This document shows, piece by piece, positions 1-8,655 of a stretch of 23,816 nucleotides of DNA. The notes under the pieces were generated by a model. The model had not been told where the DNA came from, did no database searches, and saw nothing but the letters and a program-made list of their open reading frames with translations. Position numbers and translations under genes: made by a program. The stretch spans positions 1-23,816 of the forward strand of contig SFGY01000015.1 of NCBI GenBank assembly GCA_004556455.1, written 5' to 3'. The stretch comes from Clostridiales bacterium. GTDB lineage: Bacteria > Bacillota > Clostridia > Saccharofermentanales > DTU023. Positions within the stretch are counted from its first letter, which is position 1. The number at the start of each line of letters is the position of its first letter.

Positions 1-912
1 GATATGAATGTGATGTTTTGCCTTTTATATGCGGCGATTTATGAAAGCTGTATACGCTGCCGGATGATACCGTCCAATACAGGCTATGTGGAGCTGTTCG
101 AGGCGACAACGCTGGCGGCGTGCATTGCGGATCGCAGCGGGAATATCGTTCTCCGTTCCCGGGCCGCAGGGGAGGGGATGGTTTGCCCGAGGGAGGGCGT
201 TCCGCTCATCCGGCCCAACGGAATACGCATCTCCTCGGCGCCCATCAGCGGCGGCTATGCCGTATGGCAGGATAATGTGCGGCCGCTGACGGAGCTGCGC
301 GCAAGACTGAGCGAAAACAAGGCCAAAATCAACAGCAACAAAGAGAAATTACGGGAGGCCTATATCATACAGAAAAAGCTGCTTGAGCTGACGGAAAAAA
401 ACCGTATTTACGACGAGATGGAGGCAAGGTACGGAGATCAGATCACCAGAGTCGGGCAGCTGCTGCGGCAATGCCAGGGGGCCGCACCCGAGGAAATACA
501 AAGCGCACTGAAAAGGATCCTGCTGCTGGGCACTTACATTAAGCGCAGCGCCAACCTGTACTTTCTCAGCCAGGAATATAAGCTTCTGCCGCAGCAGGAG
601 CTTCGGCTGACCATAGACGAGGCGGTGCGGGTGATAACCGTTTGCGGCACGGAATGCAGCGTGGTCTACCACACGACCGGGCCTATGCGCGCGACAGAGG
701 TGGCGCGGCTGCTTGACCTTTTGAAGGTCGTGACGGAAGCGGCGATAGGCGGGCTGTATTCCCTGTTTATTTCCGTGTCCGACGGCGAGATGGATCTGTC
801 GGTGGAGTGTGCTGCCGAGCTGTCCTTTTTGGCTTCTCCGGATGTGACGGTTCAGCAGGAGGACGGCTTGTGGCTTGTGCGCACAAGGATAGGAGGTGGG
901 AGCGGTGCATAG
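1..912 (+). CDS. Degenerate sensor histidine kinase, C-terminal part (5' partial)
   Basis: The frame is open to base 1, so the protein probably begins upstream of the window; the ATG at 4 has no visible ribosome binding site. The visible part starts with a hydrophobic stretch that could end a membrane domain. A PAS-like segment follows (residues about 35-90, around LAACIADRSGNIVL), then a charged coiled coil (about 95-145) and a helical dimerisation-like region. The position where the downstream kinase has its phospho-acceptor His (MHDGL) reads YGDQI here, and no N-box or glycine-rich ATP motif can be seen near the C-terminus. I read it as a sensor or partner that has lost catalysis. It overlaps the next kinase gene by 8 bases, which implies coupled translation. 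The kinase ancestry is inferred from layout and context; the loss of motifs is seen directly. Confidence 0.6.
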   Translation, partial: DMNVMFCLLYAAIYESCIRCRMIPSNTGYVELFEATTLAACIADRSGNIVLRSRAAGEGMVCPREGVPLIRPNGIRISSAPISGGYAVWQDNVRPLTELRARLSENKAKINSNKEKLREAYIIQKKLLELTEKNRIYDEMEARYGDQITRVGQLLRQCQGAAPEEIQSALKRILLLGTYIKRSANLYFLSQEYKLLPQQELRLTIDEAVRVITVCGTECSVVYHTTGPMRATEVARLLDLLKVVTEAAIGGLYSLFISVSDGEMDLSVECAAELSFLASPDVTVQQEDGLWLVRTRIGGGSGA

Positions 913-1873
913 AATAAAACAACTGGGCTTTAATGCCATCAAGGAAAGCTTTGACCGGCTTCCCACAGGCGTGTGTTTTTTTGACCGAACGGGCAGCATC
1001 GTCCTGTGCAACCGGCAGATGTATCAGCTGAGCCGATACCTGCTTGACAGCGATATGCAGTATCTGGGCGAGGTCCAGGAGGCGCTGTCTGCCCCGGGAG
1101 GGGGCATTGTGCGGATCCCGGATATAGACAACACCTATCGGTTTCCGGACAACACCGTGTGGAGGTTTGAAAAAACGGAGGTCACCGATCGGTACGGGAC
1201 GAGGTATATACAGCTTACCGCCGCCGATGTTACCGACCTGCAGCGCGCCTTGGTACAGCTTACCGCAGACAGCAAGAAGCTGCAGGAGGACGCGGAAAAG
1301 CTGAAGCAGCTTTCCAATAATGCCGGGGCTCTGGCCCGGGAGAAGGAGCTGCTGGACGCGAAATCCGCCATGCACGACGGCCTTGCCGCCTGCATTACAC
1401 TGACGAAGCAGTACATAACAGGGGAATTTGACGGTATGGATCCGGGCGTTGTATGCCATGAATGGGAGAAGGTCATTGCCTTCCGGGATACGATCCGCCT
1501 GCCGGCCAGAAAAAAACTGCTGGACAGCGCCAGGGCCAGCGGCGTGACCGTGCGGATAAGAGGTCAGGAGCCCACGGACGGTGAGGCGGAGCTGCTGTAC
1601 ACGGCCATGCAGGTTTGCCTGAACAACGCCATTCAGTATGCCAAGGCCACGGAGATTTCCGCAAATATTTGGGAAAACCAGGACAGCTATACGGTGGTGA
1701 TACGCAATAACGGTAAGCCGCCGGAAAAGGAGATCACCGAGGGCGGCGGACTTACCAACCTGCGCCACCGGATCGAAAATTCGGGCGGTAAGATGACGGT
1801 GCAGAGCTTGCCGAGGTTTTCTCTGGCAATTGAGATACCAAAATCCGGGAATTCGGGGGTGAATAACCTGTGA
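905..1873 (+). CDS. PAS-domain sensor histidine kinase (NarL/DesK-type partner)
   Basis: This 322-residue cytosolic kinase probably phosphorylates the response regulator encoded next. An N-terminal PAS-like domain (about 15-115, with GVCFFDRTGSIVLCNR) is followed by a coiled coil (115-155). The dimerisation helix carries the likely phospho-acceptor His157 in SAMHDGLAACI. The ATPase domain shows an N-box (LNNAIQYA, about 239-246), a G1-like NNGKPP and a G2-like GGGLTNLRHRI. The GTG at 905 is chosen because AGGAGG at 891-896 lies 8 bases upstream; an earlier in-frame GTG at 896 overlaps that site. There is no transmembrane segment, so sensing may come through the PAS domain or through the upstream degenerate kinase. 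The gene overlaps both neighbours. Confidence 0.85.
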   Translation: MHRIKQLGFNAIKESFDRLPTGVCFFDRTGSIVLCNRQMYQLSRYLLDSDMQYLGEVQEALSAPGGGIVRIPDIDNTYRFPDNTVWRFEKTEVTDRYGTRYIQLTAADVTDLQRALVQLTADSKKLQEDAEKLKQLSNNAGALAREKELLDAKSAMHDGLAACITLTKQYITGEFDGMDPGVVCHEWEKVIAFRDTIRLPARKKLLDSARASGVTVRIRGQEPTDGEAELLYTAMQVCLNNAIQYAKATEISANIWENQDSYTVVIRNNGKPPEKEITEGGGLTNLRHRIENSGGKMTVQSLPRFSLAIEIPKSGNSGVNNL

Positions 1874-2526
1874 CTATGAGAAAAATACTGATCGTGGAGG
1901 ATCAGGCGCTGGCGAGAACCTATCTGTGCGCCTGCGTGGAAAAATGCACGGACTGCCAGGTGGCGGGTACGCTGTTCCGGGCCGACGCGGCGCTTCAGCG
2001 CTGCGATGAGGGGCCTATCGATCTGATTCTCATGGACATATGCACCGAAAACGACTCGGACGGACTGGCCGCAGCCGAAGCCATTAAGAAGATCTATCCG
2101 CAGATAAAAATCGTTATGGTGACCTCTATGCTGGAGGGACGGTTTCTTGATCGGGCCAGAAGGATCGGTGCAGACAGCTTTTGGTATAAGGACTCCCCCT
2201 CCGGCGACCTTGTGGGTGTGATCGAGGGAACCCTTTCCGGAAAGCACTTTTGGCCGGACGGCGTGCCCAGTGTCCGGCTCGGCAACACGCTCTCCTGCGA
2301 CCTGTCTGACCGTGAGATAGAGACTCTGCGCCTGCTCTGTGAGGGAAAAACAAATGCCGAGATTGCCGTAAAGCTGAATGTGGGCGAGTCCTCGGTGCGG
2401 ACCTATATTAACCGTATGCTGGAAAAAACCGGCTACACAAACCGCAATCGACTGATGATCGCAGCTGTGGGCAAACGGATGGTCGTGCCCGGATGCTGGA
2501 TCGAGGAGCAGGAAGAAACCAGGTAG
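1870..2526 (+). CDS. NarL/FixJ-family response regulator
   Basis: A 218-residue DNA-binding response regulator and the likely partner of the kinase upstream. The receiver domain (about 4-120) has the acidic pair E10/D11, phospho-acceptor Asp56 in LILMDI, Thr85 and Lys108 in WYKDS. A LuxR-type helix-turn-helix follows (about 145-200; LSDREIETLRLL, then NAEIAVKLNVGESSVRTYI). The start is a GTG whose last two bases overlap the TGA of the kinase; a GGGGGTGA site at 1855-1862 supports it, although the ATG at 1876 is possible. A strong terminator follows, so the signalling operon ends here. The palindrome at 2659-2678 is a candidate target, by position only. Confidence 0.92.
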   Translation: MTMRKILIVEDQALARTYLCACVEKCTDCQVAGTLFRADAALQRCDEGPIDLILMDICTENDSDGLAAAEAIKKIYPQIKIVMVTSMLEGRFLDRARRIGADSFWYKDSPSGDLVGVIEGTLSGKHFWPDGVPSVRLGNTLSCDLSDREIETLRLLCEGKTNAEIAVKLNVGESSVRTYINRMLEKTGYTNRNRLMIAAVGKRMVVPGCWIEEQEETR

Positions 2527-2573
2527 GAGCAAATTGAATAAAGCGTCGCGCTGAAAAAACCATTTTTGACACG

Positions 2574-2609
2574 AAAATACCCAGCTTTCAAAAAGCTGGG
2601 TATTTTTTT
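2574..2609 (+). terminator. Rho-independent terminator of the two-component operon
   Basis: A perfect 15-bp stem (2574-2588 with 2592-2606, core ACCCAGCTTT) closes on a three-base loop and ends in a run of seven T (2603-2609). It lies 47 bases after the response regulator stop codon. The A-rich 5' side means it could also work on the other strand. Confidence 0.93.
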
Positions 2610-2658
2610 GCGAAAAGCAGACACTCGTTCACAATTTGTTTACAATTAAAGGGGCGTT

Positions 2659-2706
2659 TGTCCTCACTTTTGAGGACAGACAGAGCCGGCGTTCCTTGCT
2701 ACAATA
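2659..2706 (+). promoter_or_regulatory. Perfect palindrome with candidate promoter ahead of the receiver-like gene
   Basis: TGTCCTCA (2659-2666) and its exact reverse complement TGAGGACA (2671-2678) are separated by CTTT. A plausible -10 box, TACAAT, lies at 2700-2705, about 60 bases before the start at 2769. No good -35 box is seen (GACAGA at 2675-2680 is weak), which would fit an activator-dependent promoter. The 20-base symmetric site is the size expected for a dimeric NarL-type regulator, and such a regulator is encoded immediately upstream. The palindrome is seen; its function is inferred. It could also form a short RNA hairpin if transcription starts further upstream. Confidence 0.5.
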
Positions 2707-2768
2707 AAGCCATAAAGTAAGACGGAACAGATTCGGTGTATGTATCAGAAAAAAGGAGGAACGGTTCG

Positions 2769-3152
2769 ATGAAGAAAATCGTGGTCGATATGCAGAATTT
2801 TCTGTTTGCCGATTCCATAGCGGCTGCTTTCAAGAGTTCGGATTACGACATTGCTGTGGTTCGTGCGGAGTCCCCGCGAGATACCATTGAACTGTGCCGG
2901 GTGTTCAAACCGTTTGTCCTTTTAATGGAGGTTACTGCCTATACTCCATGGCTGCTTTGCGAGAGGATGAAGCTGCGGGATGAGGCAAAGACGGTGTGCC
3001 CGGATTGCAAAATTGCCCTCATCGTGGATTCCAACACCGAAAAACAGGCGGCGAAGGACATCCGGGAGGCCAAGAAAAATGGTATCATCGACCAGTTTTT
3101 CTATGGGTCGATGACCGCTGAATACCTGATGGATCAGATTTACGCGATGTAA
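2769..3152 (+). CDS. Stand-alone receiver-like protein with Glu at the phosphorylation site
   Basis: A 127-residue protein that resembles an isolated receiver domain. The N-terminal strand KKIVVDMQ supplies an acidic residue (Asp7). The third strand FVLLMEV aligns with LILMDI of the response regulator encoded upstream, placing Glu54 where the phospho-acceptor Asp should be. IIDQFFYGS aligns with ADSFWYKDS, so the conserved Lys is also missing. There is no DNA-binding domain. It is probably a pseudo-receiver held in one state, perhaps a protein-interaction or anti-activator module. The ATG at 2769 is chosen because AGGAGGA at 2754-2760 precedes it by 8 bases; an upstream in-frame start near 2736 lacks this support. 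It is the first gene of the surface-protein cluster and lies 31 bases from the next gene. Confidence 0.75.
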   Translation: MKKIVVDMQNFLFADSIAAAFKSSDYDIAVVRAESPRDTIELCRVFKPFVLLMEVTAYTPWLLCERMKLRDEAKTVCPDCKIALIVDSNTEKQAAKDIREAKKNGIIDQFFYGSMTAEYLMDQIYAM

Positions 3153-3183
3153 GGACGACATAAGAAAGGTGAGGTGAAGCACA

Positions 3184-6083
3184 GTGAAAAAAAGAAAATG
3201 GCTTAGCCTTCTGCTGGCAGTGATGATGCTCGTATCAGCAGTGCCCTTCTTCCCGGTGACGGCCGATGCAGCAGATGGCACGGTGGAGGTTTCTACCTGG
3301 GCGGAGCTGAAAAAGGCGCTGGACTACACGACAAAATGCTCGGTGGTGAAGGTGGTTAAGGACATCGAAACAAAGTCTCTGAACGGGCACACCGGTCTGC
3401 ATCAGGACAACATCATCTTCATGACGATGGCCATGGACAAGGTGCTGGATCTGAACGGACACACCGTCAATGCGTATGCGAAATACTATTCGGAGGTTGC
3501 GCAGGGGTATCTGATCAATATAAGTCATAAGGATGCCCGGCTGACCATCCGCGACAGCGTGGGGGGCGGCGCCCTGATCGGCGAGTTTAATCAGGAATTC
3601 TACTATGAGTTTATCAATGTGAGTAAAGGTACGCTGGTTATGGAGAGCGGTACGGTCAAGATGCTGTGTCCCTCCAATGATAATCAGTATACGAAGTGCG
3701 CCATCGGTGTATCCGGTACGGCGATCTTTAACGGCGGCGAGGTACTGACGCAGGTGACCAGTCCCGGGGGCGAGAAGGAGGAGCGGTATCTTTCCCGCCG
3801 GCTGCAAGCCATTCGGGGAGAAGCAGGCGGCAGCGTCACCATCAACGGCGGTACCTTCGACCGGGTGGTTCTGCACAGCGCCCCCACACCGGAGAACCGG
3901 GGAAAGTATGAGCTGGTGGTAAACGGCGGCTTTTTCCGGCAGTCCATCGCTCTGATCGTACCACCGATAAGCTGGACCAGTGCCGTCTGGTGTTAGGCGG
4001 GAAGATGCAAAGTTTTTATGACAATAACTGGGATTACCGGTTATTTTATAACGATATTCCGGGCGCGACCCTGGATGATGCGAAGACTATGATGTGGGGC
4101 CTGGTGCCGCACCTTATCAGCGAAAACGGCGCGGTCTTCACCGATGTGCACGACGGAAACTGGGCCTGCGGCGAGCGAGGCTTCAGCGCACCCCAGGTGG
4201 ATACCACCGCGGAGAGCGAGCATCGGGTGACTTTTGTGATGTATCCGATTTCCCCCATGCTGCGTGTGCTGGGGTACAGCTATTCCAATGATTATTCGAC
4301 CGGGTATATTCGGATACTCGTTGATGACGAAATAGGGTATGGCATGGTTCATTATCCCGATGTTCCGGAATCAGGTAAAGAGCCGTTTTCGGTGACTTAC
4401 TACATTAATGAATCCAATGTGGACACACTGACCACCATGGAGCTGCAGTATGACCTGATGCTGGAGACCAACGGCGTAAAGAAGCAGGTTACGACCGGCT
4501 ACAAGGGCGCAAAGGTGGCACGGTGGGTGGATCGGACGAAGGCTATCGACACCATTTATCTGGATATCAGCCAGCCTCTGGTGCAGGGGGATTATACCAG
4601 CGGTGCCTTCACTGTGGATGGGAGTGCTCCCTACACCATCGAGGACAGGCGGGGCTACTGGGAACATGAAGATATTTGGGACCTGACCGGAAACGGCAGT
4701 GTTCCCGCGATATTGGGGGATCAGTATTATCGCTTCATCCGTGTGTACCTCAAGGACGGCTATGAGGGGTATAAATTCGATAAGAACAACCCGCCGAAGG
4801 TCAAGATCCGGGGCCTCAACCGGGAATGCGACAGTATATCTGTTTCGGTCGCCAGTGATGAAAGGTCCCTGGGGGTGTCCCTGGCCTCCCATCCCTCCGA
4901 GCTGATTCAAAGCGCCTGGGGTACCGTTGCCGGACTGCGGGCGGGAAGCCTGGTCGGCGGAGTGAACATCAGGCCGAAGGACAGCCATTTTGATTTTGAG
5001 ATTAAGGAGATCCAGCGAATCAAAAACGGAGTTGTTTACAGCACCAGCCCCGACGAGATGATCGATCCAGACTATACCTATCGGATCAAGCTGGTGGGCA
5101 CGGGCAAACAAGGAATGACATTCCACAACGGTCCGGAGCAGTACGATATCACATTTGGCTATTATGTCAACACGAATGTCAAGCTGCGGATGTACAGTGA
5201 TCTCAACATTGCAGAAAATTATCTTGAAGTGCCGTATGATGCATCCGCCCAGGCATACGTAATAGATTTGGTACCGGAACCGGATGTGATTCATTATGAC
5301 TATCTGTCTTTGGGCGTGCCACTTCCGTGGGCGGGCGAAAGACCGATATATAACAATAATCTGGTTGCGGGGCTGCCGGGCGGCGTTTCGGTTGTAAACT
5401 ATACATGGTATGCTTCCGCTACGGGGGAGCGGATTCAGGCTGATATGACCTTTATCGCAGGCAGAAGATATCACGTAAACGTGATTTTACAGTGCGAAGA
5501 GGGCTATTACATAGCTGACGACGAGGAGCTGGATGCTTATGTGAATGGGGCAAAAGCGTATATAAGCGCGCAGGACGGGGACAGAACAACTCTTACCGTA
5601 GGATACTCCGTTCCCGTTGCTTCGGGTGTACACGGTCAGGCGGTGAGCTTCCGCGATGGCAGCGATGTGACCGTTTCCCTGTTTGCCGATGGCAGCGCAG
5701 AGCCCAAGTACACCGTATCGGTGCCGGGGGGAACAAAAGACAGCTCCGGACAATACACCACCACCTACGACATTCCCGAGGTTGCTCCCGGCACCTATAC
5801 CATGCGGGTGTCGAAGAAGAATCATGTCACCCGGGAGTACACCGTGACGGTGAGCGGCGATGTGAAGACGCAGGATGTGAAGATACATCTGATGGGCGAT
5901 ATCAACGGCGACGGCAGAATCAGTATCGGTGATGTCAATAAAGCAAACCTTCACGCAAAGGGAAAAAAGATATTGCTTGGGTATGAACTCGCCTGTGCAG
6001 ACATCAACGGCGACGGCAGAGTGACGATCAGTGATATTAACAAGCTGAATCTTCACAATAAGGGAAAGTCCCTTCTGTGGTAG
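3184..6083 (+). pseudogene. Secreted beta-helix protein with C-terminal dockerin-like domain, frameshifted
   Basis: The frame from GTG 3184 (AAAGGTGAGG upstream) stops at 3996; the frame that continues the protein runs on to 6083. Adding one G near 3954 would read SIALDRTTDKLDQC and join the two into about 966 residues, so a single-base loss is the simplest explanation. Part one has a signal peptide (cut near ADA-AD) and glycine/asparagine-rich rungs such as SVTINGGTF and YELVVNGGFF that look like a right-handed beta-helix. Part two has several all-beta modules and then an Ig-like unit (TYTMRVSKKNHVTREYTV). It ends with two dockerin-type calcium loops, DINGDGRISIGD and DINGDGRVTISD, each followed by a short NLHxKGK helix, and finishes in GKSLLW. 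A sequencing error cannot be excluded. No enzyme active site was recognised. Confidence 0.8.
5898..6070 (+). repeat. Duplicated dockerin-like half-repeats
   Basis: Two copies of a roughly 71-base unit, offset by 102 bases (from 5898 and from 6000), encode the two calcium-loop/helix halves of the dockerin-like domain. Each loop has Asp, Asn, Asp and Asp at positions 1, 3, 5 and 12, as in dockerin EF-hands. The same 102-base spacing occurs in the second dockerin gene. Confidence 0.8.
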
Positions 6084-6112
6084 CCCAACCGGCTTGTCTT
6101 AATGCCAATGCG

Positions 6113-6219
6113 CCTGCCCTATACGCCATATAGGGTAGGGGCTGCGGTTTAAGAATAAAAAATGCAGAGCAATCTGCACCGCCGCTCTTCGGAACTAAGC
6201 GAGACTTCGGAAGCGGTGC
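6113..6219 (+). promoter_or_regulatory. Structured intergenic element, copy 1 (upstream of the cohesin-like gene)
   Basis: Three nested or consecutive stems are visible. The first is an 11-bp hairpin, CCTGCCCTATA (6113-6123) with TATAGGGTAGG (6129-6139), containing one G-U pair. The second is TGCAGA-GCAA-TCTGCA (6163-6178), closed by a GNRA-type loop. The third pairs GCACCGC (6176-6182) with GCGGTGC (6213-6219), competing with the second for its last three bases. Between the first two stems lies GGTTTAAGAATAAA. A related arrangement occurs at 11722. There is no T-run after the first hairpin, so it is not a standard terminator. It sits between a dockerin gene and the cohesin-like gene, 45 bases before the latter. 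Confidence 0.5.
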
Positions 6220-6264
6220 GTAAGAAATGTCCCGCAAATCTATTTTCAAAGGAGGAGCTTGGTC

Positions 6265-8466
6265 ATGAACAAGCGAATCACATCCCTACTGCTCAGTTTC
6301 GTCATGATTTTTGCGATGTTTGCAACTGCGGCACCGGTATCAGCAGAGCCTGCGACATCGACATTTACCTTCACGGTCGAAGCTGACAAAACAACAGCAG
6401 GCCCCGGAGATACTGTCACGTTTACCGTTTATATACAGCAAACAGGTACGATGACTTGTTTCGCGGGCAAACTTGGCATCCCGTCCGGCTTAACATACGT
6501 TGTGGATAGCGGTGCTCTTACGGAGGGGATCCAGGAGAAACTTGGCCGGGACGAAGTTGCCTGGACCCAGGATCCCTATAAGCTCTTGAGTGCATTTGGC
6601 GCAGAGGATTTCACCGGGACAGATAAGATCGCAGTGATGACATTTCAGTGCACAGTGGATAACGATACTGCTGCAGGAAATTATGAGGTAACTCTGCTTG
6701 AACTTGAAGCGGACGGCGGTTCTACTGAGAACTACGAAACCAAAAATCCCACATGCATCCCTGCGACCATCACTGTCCCTGCCGCACCGAAGCCGGCAAC
6801 GGGTATCACTCTTAACAAGAGTGAATTGACACTGGTTGCCGGTGCAGTGGATGACAGCCTGAAAGCGACGGTCACGCCGGCCGATTCTACCGACACGGTG
6901 GTATGGTCTTCTGACAAGCCCGCTGTTGCTACCGTTGATCCCGCCACGGGCAAGGTGACCGCCGTAGCCCCCGGTGAAGCGATCATTACCGCAACGGCAG
7001 GAACAAAAACGGCCACCTGCAAGGTGACGGTAAACTGTGGTCACGGCTCCTTCACCCTCTTCCCGGAGAAGGAATCGAACTGCACCGAGAAGGGCTGGGA
7101 CGCTTATAAGAAGTGCGATCTCTGCGGCAAGCTGTTTGACATGAGCGATAATCCCCTTACCGGGATCCCGTACAGGCCCACCAACGACGATCATGATTTC
7201 AACACTTCTGAGTGGGGATACAAGGAGGCCGACGGCCACGCCCATGTCTGCAGCCGCAACGCGGCGCACCATGATACCGTAGTGCCTCACACGGCAGGCC
7301 CTGCCGCAACGGAAACCACACCGCAGACCTGCACAGAATGCGGATTTGTGATGCAGGCTGCAACGGGCCATGTCCATGCCAACCATCTGACCAAGGTGGA
7401 GAAGGTGGACGCTACCTGCACCACTGACGGCAACAAGGAGTACTACCGGTGCACCTGCGGCAAGCTCTTCGAGGATGCTGCCGCCGCCACGGAAATTACC
7501 GACCACAGCAGTGTGGTGCTTCCCAAGACGGGTCATAGCTACACCGTGCAAAACAGCGATGAAGCTCACAGAAGATCCACCGCTGCAGATTGCCGCGAGT
7601 TTGACACCTATTGGTACACCTGCGCCAATGACGCAACCCACAGCGCCAAGGATGATGCCGCCGCTGCGGATAAGTTCTATAACGGCAAGCAGGGCGCTCA
7701 TGTTTACGGCAGTGAGTGGGTCGATTGCGGGGAGACCGGTCATGCCCACAAGTGCCAGTATCACGATGCCTATGATGCAGTGCAGCCCCATACGCCCGAT
7801 CATGAGGGCGGAGCGACCTACGATTACGCTGTGAAGTGCACCGGCTGCAGCCGTGTGCTTGAGCCGCAGCGGGAGAACGGCAGCATTCGCATCGAGGTTC
7901 CCTTCAAGCTCACTGTGAAGAAGACCGGCGAAATGGATCCCGGCCAGGAGACCTTCAAGTTCGCTATTGACAGATTCGGCGCCCCCACCGTCTATACGCT
8001 GGTGCAGGATACCGTGGAGACCAATGGCGAAAAGACCTATGAGGGTAAGTTCATTTTCACCATCAGTAAGGATCAGGCCGGCAATCTGTCCGAGGGCTTC
8101 GTTATCCACCAGGTCAAGGGCAATGCTGCGGGTTGGACTTACGATGAGAGCATCTTCTACGCCATGCCTCTGTTTGTCGACAGCTATGACAGCGTTCGGG
8201 GCTGGGCCTTCTTCAAGTTCGACGAGAAGGGCGAGCTGGAATACAACAATCCCATGGAGGAAATCGGCTTCACCAACAGCTATAGCGCCGAGAAGCCGGT
8301 GACGCCTCCTGCGCCGGAAACCCCCAAGAAGCCGGTGACGCCTCCTGCGCCGGAAACCCCCAAGACCGGCGACGGTAGCATGATCGCTTTCAGCATCGCG
8401 ATGGCGATCGTATCCGGTGCGGCTCTGATGGGAGCAACCCTGTATTCCCGCAGAAGGAGCAGATAA
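6265..8466 (+). CDS. Cell-wall-anchored surface protein with cohesin-like domain
   Basis: A 733-residue protein. It begins with a signal peptide (cut near residue 27, VSA-EP). A cohesin-like beta domain follows (about 32-171: GPGDTVTFTVYI, SGLTYVV, DKIAVMTFQCTV, AAGNYEVTLLEL, PATITV). Next are a bacterial Ig-like Big_2 domain (about 178-256), Cys/His-rich repeats of the NCTEKGWDAYKKCDLCGK type (258-535), and a pilin-like beta domain (about 538-675). A Pro/Thr linker with two identical 12-residue repeats leads to a sortase-type signal (TPKTGDG at 697, hydrophobic helix, SRRRSR tail). The ATG at 6265 is chosen because AAAGGAGGAG lies 8 bases upstream. It is flanked by two dockerin-like exoproteins, which suggests an anchoring scaffold that captures them on the wall. 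The cohesin call rests on pattern recognition, not a profile search. Confidence 0.82.
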   Translation: MNKRITSLLLSFVMIFAMFATAAPVSAEPATSTFTFTVEADKTTAGPGDTVTFTVYIQQTGTMTCFAGKLGIPSGLTYVVDSGALTEGIQEKLGRDEVAWTQDPYKLLSAFGAEDFTGTDKIAVMTFQCTVDNDTAAGNYEVTLLELEADGGSTENYETKNPTCIPATITVPAAPKPATGITLNKSELTLVAGAVDDSLKATVTPADSTDTVVWSSDKPAVATVDPATGKVTAVAPGEAIITATAGTKTATCKVTVNCGHGSFTLFPEKESNCTEKGWDAYKKCDLCGKLFDMSDNPLTGIPYRPTNDDHDFNTSEWGYKEADGHAHVCSRNAAHHDTVVPHTAGPAATETTPQTCTECGFVMQAATGHVHANHLTKVEKVDATCTTDGNKEYYRCTCGKLFEDAAAATEITDHSSVVLPKTGHSYTVQNSDEAHRRSTAADCREFDTYWYTCANDATHSAKDDAAAADKFYNGKQGAHVYGSEWVDCGETGHAHKCQYHDAYDAVQPHTPDHEGGATYDYAVKCTGCSRVLEPQRENGSIRIEVPFKLTVKKTGEMDPGQETFKFAIDRFGAPTVYTLVQDTVETNGEKTYEGKFIFTISKDQAGNLSEGFVIHQVKGNAAGWTYDESIFYAMPLFVDSYDSVRGWAFFKFDEKGELEYNNPMEEIGFTNSYSAEKPVTPPAPETPKKPVTPPAPETPKTGDGSMIAFSIAMAIVSGAALMGATLYSRRRSR
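8293..8364 (+). repeat. Two perfect 36-bp tandem repeats (Pro-rich linker)
   Basis: Copies at 8293-8328 and 8329-8364 are identical and encode KPVTPPAPETPK twice, just before the sortase signal. The repeat keeps frame, so slippage would change only the length of the wall-spanning linker. Confidence 0.95.
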
Positions 8467-8503
8467 ACCATCTAACCGGAAAACCGTGCTAAAGGATTGA
8501 AGC

Positions 8504-8546
8504 AAAGGGCGGGACGGAAGCCATCCGCCTCCGCCCTTTCGCTTTT
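8504..8546 (+). terminator. Terminator after the cohesin-like gene
   Basis: AAAGGGCGG (8504-8512) pairs exactly with CCGCCCTTT (8531-8539). An inner CGGA/TCCG pairing (8515-8518 with 8524-8527) extends the stem, and CGC plus a TTTT run follows. It lies 37 bases after the stop codon and should separate the second dockerin gene into its own unit, at least in part. Confidence 0.75.
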
Positions 8547-8581
8547 CCAAAGAAAATCAAGCAGTTGGTTTTCTTTGGAAA
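8544..8581 (+). promoter_or_regulatory. Long leader hairpin ahead of the second dockerin gene
   Basis: TTTCCAAAGAAAA (8544-8556) pairs perfectly with TTTTCTTTGGAAA (8569-8581) over 13 bp with a 12-base loop. It shares bases 8544-8546 with the tail of the terminator before it and lies about 75 bases before the ATG at 8656. No T-run follows. It could be part of a read-through control or an RNA-stabilising structure. No clear promoter was found in this gap. Confidence 0.45.
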
Positions 8582-8655
8582 GGTAATGTCATACAGCAAT
8601 CCACTAAGGTGCTCGGCTTCAAAAACCATCTGGACTTTGTAAAGGAGGAAAAGAG

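Noticed and set aside
6113..6264. Known riboswitch (cyclic di-GMP, preQ1, THF, ZTP) before the cohesin-like gene
   Set aside because: None of the conserved cores that I remember for these classes is present; only the general hairpin layout fits.
7027..7870. True zinc-finger (nucleic-acid binding) domain in the cohesin-like protein
   Set aside because: The Cys/His repeats sit in a secreted, wall-anchored protein and follow the TCTxxGxxxYxC pattern of surface repeats, so DNA binding is not likely.
6490..8550. Very long open frame on the minus strand opposite the cohesin-like gene
   Set aside because: It mirrors the codon pattern of the + strand gene, which has a signal peptide, domains, ribosome binding site and sortase signal. 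The minus-strand product shows no recognisable domain.
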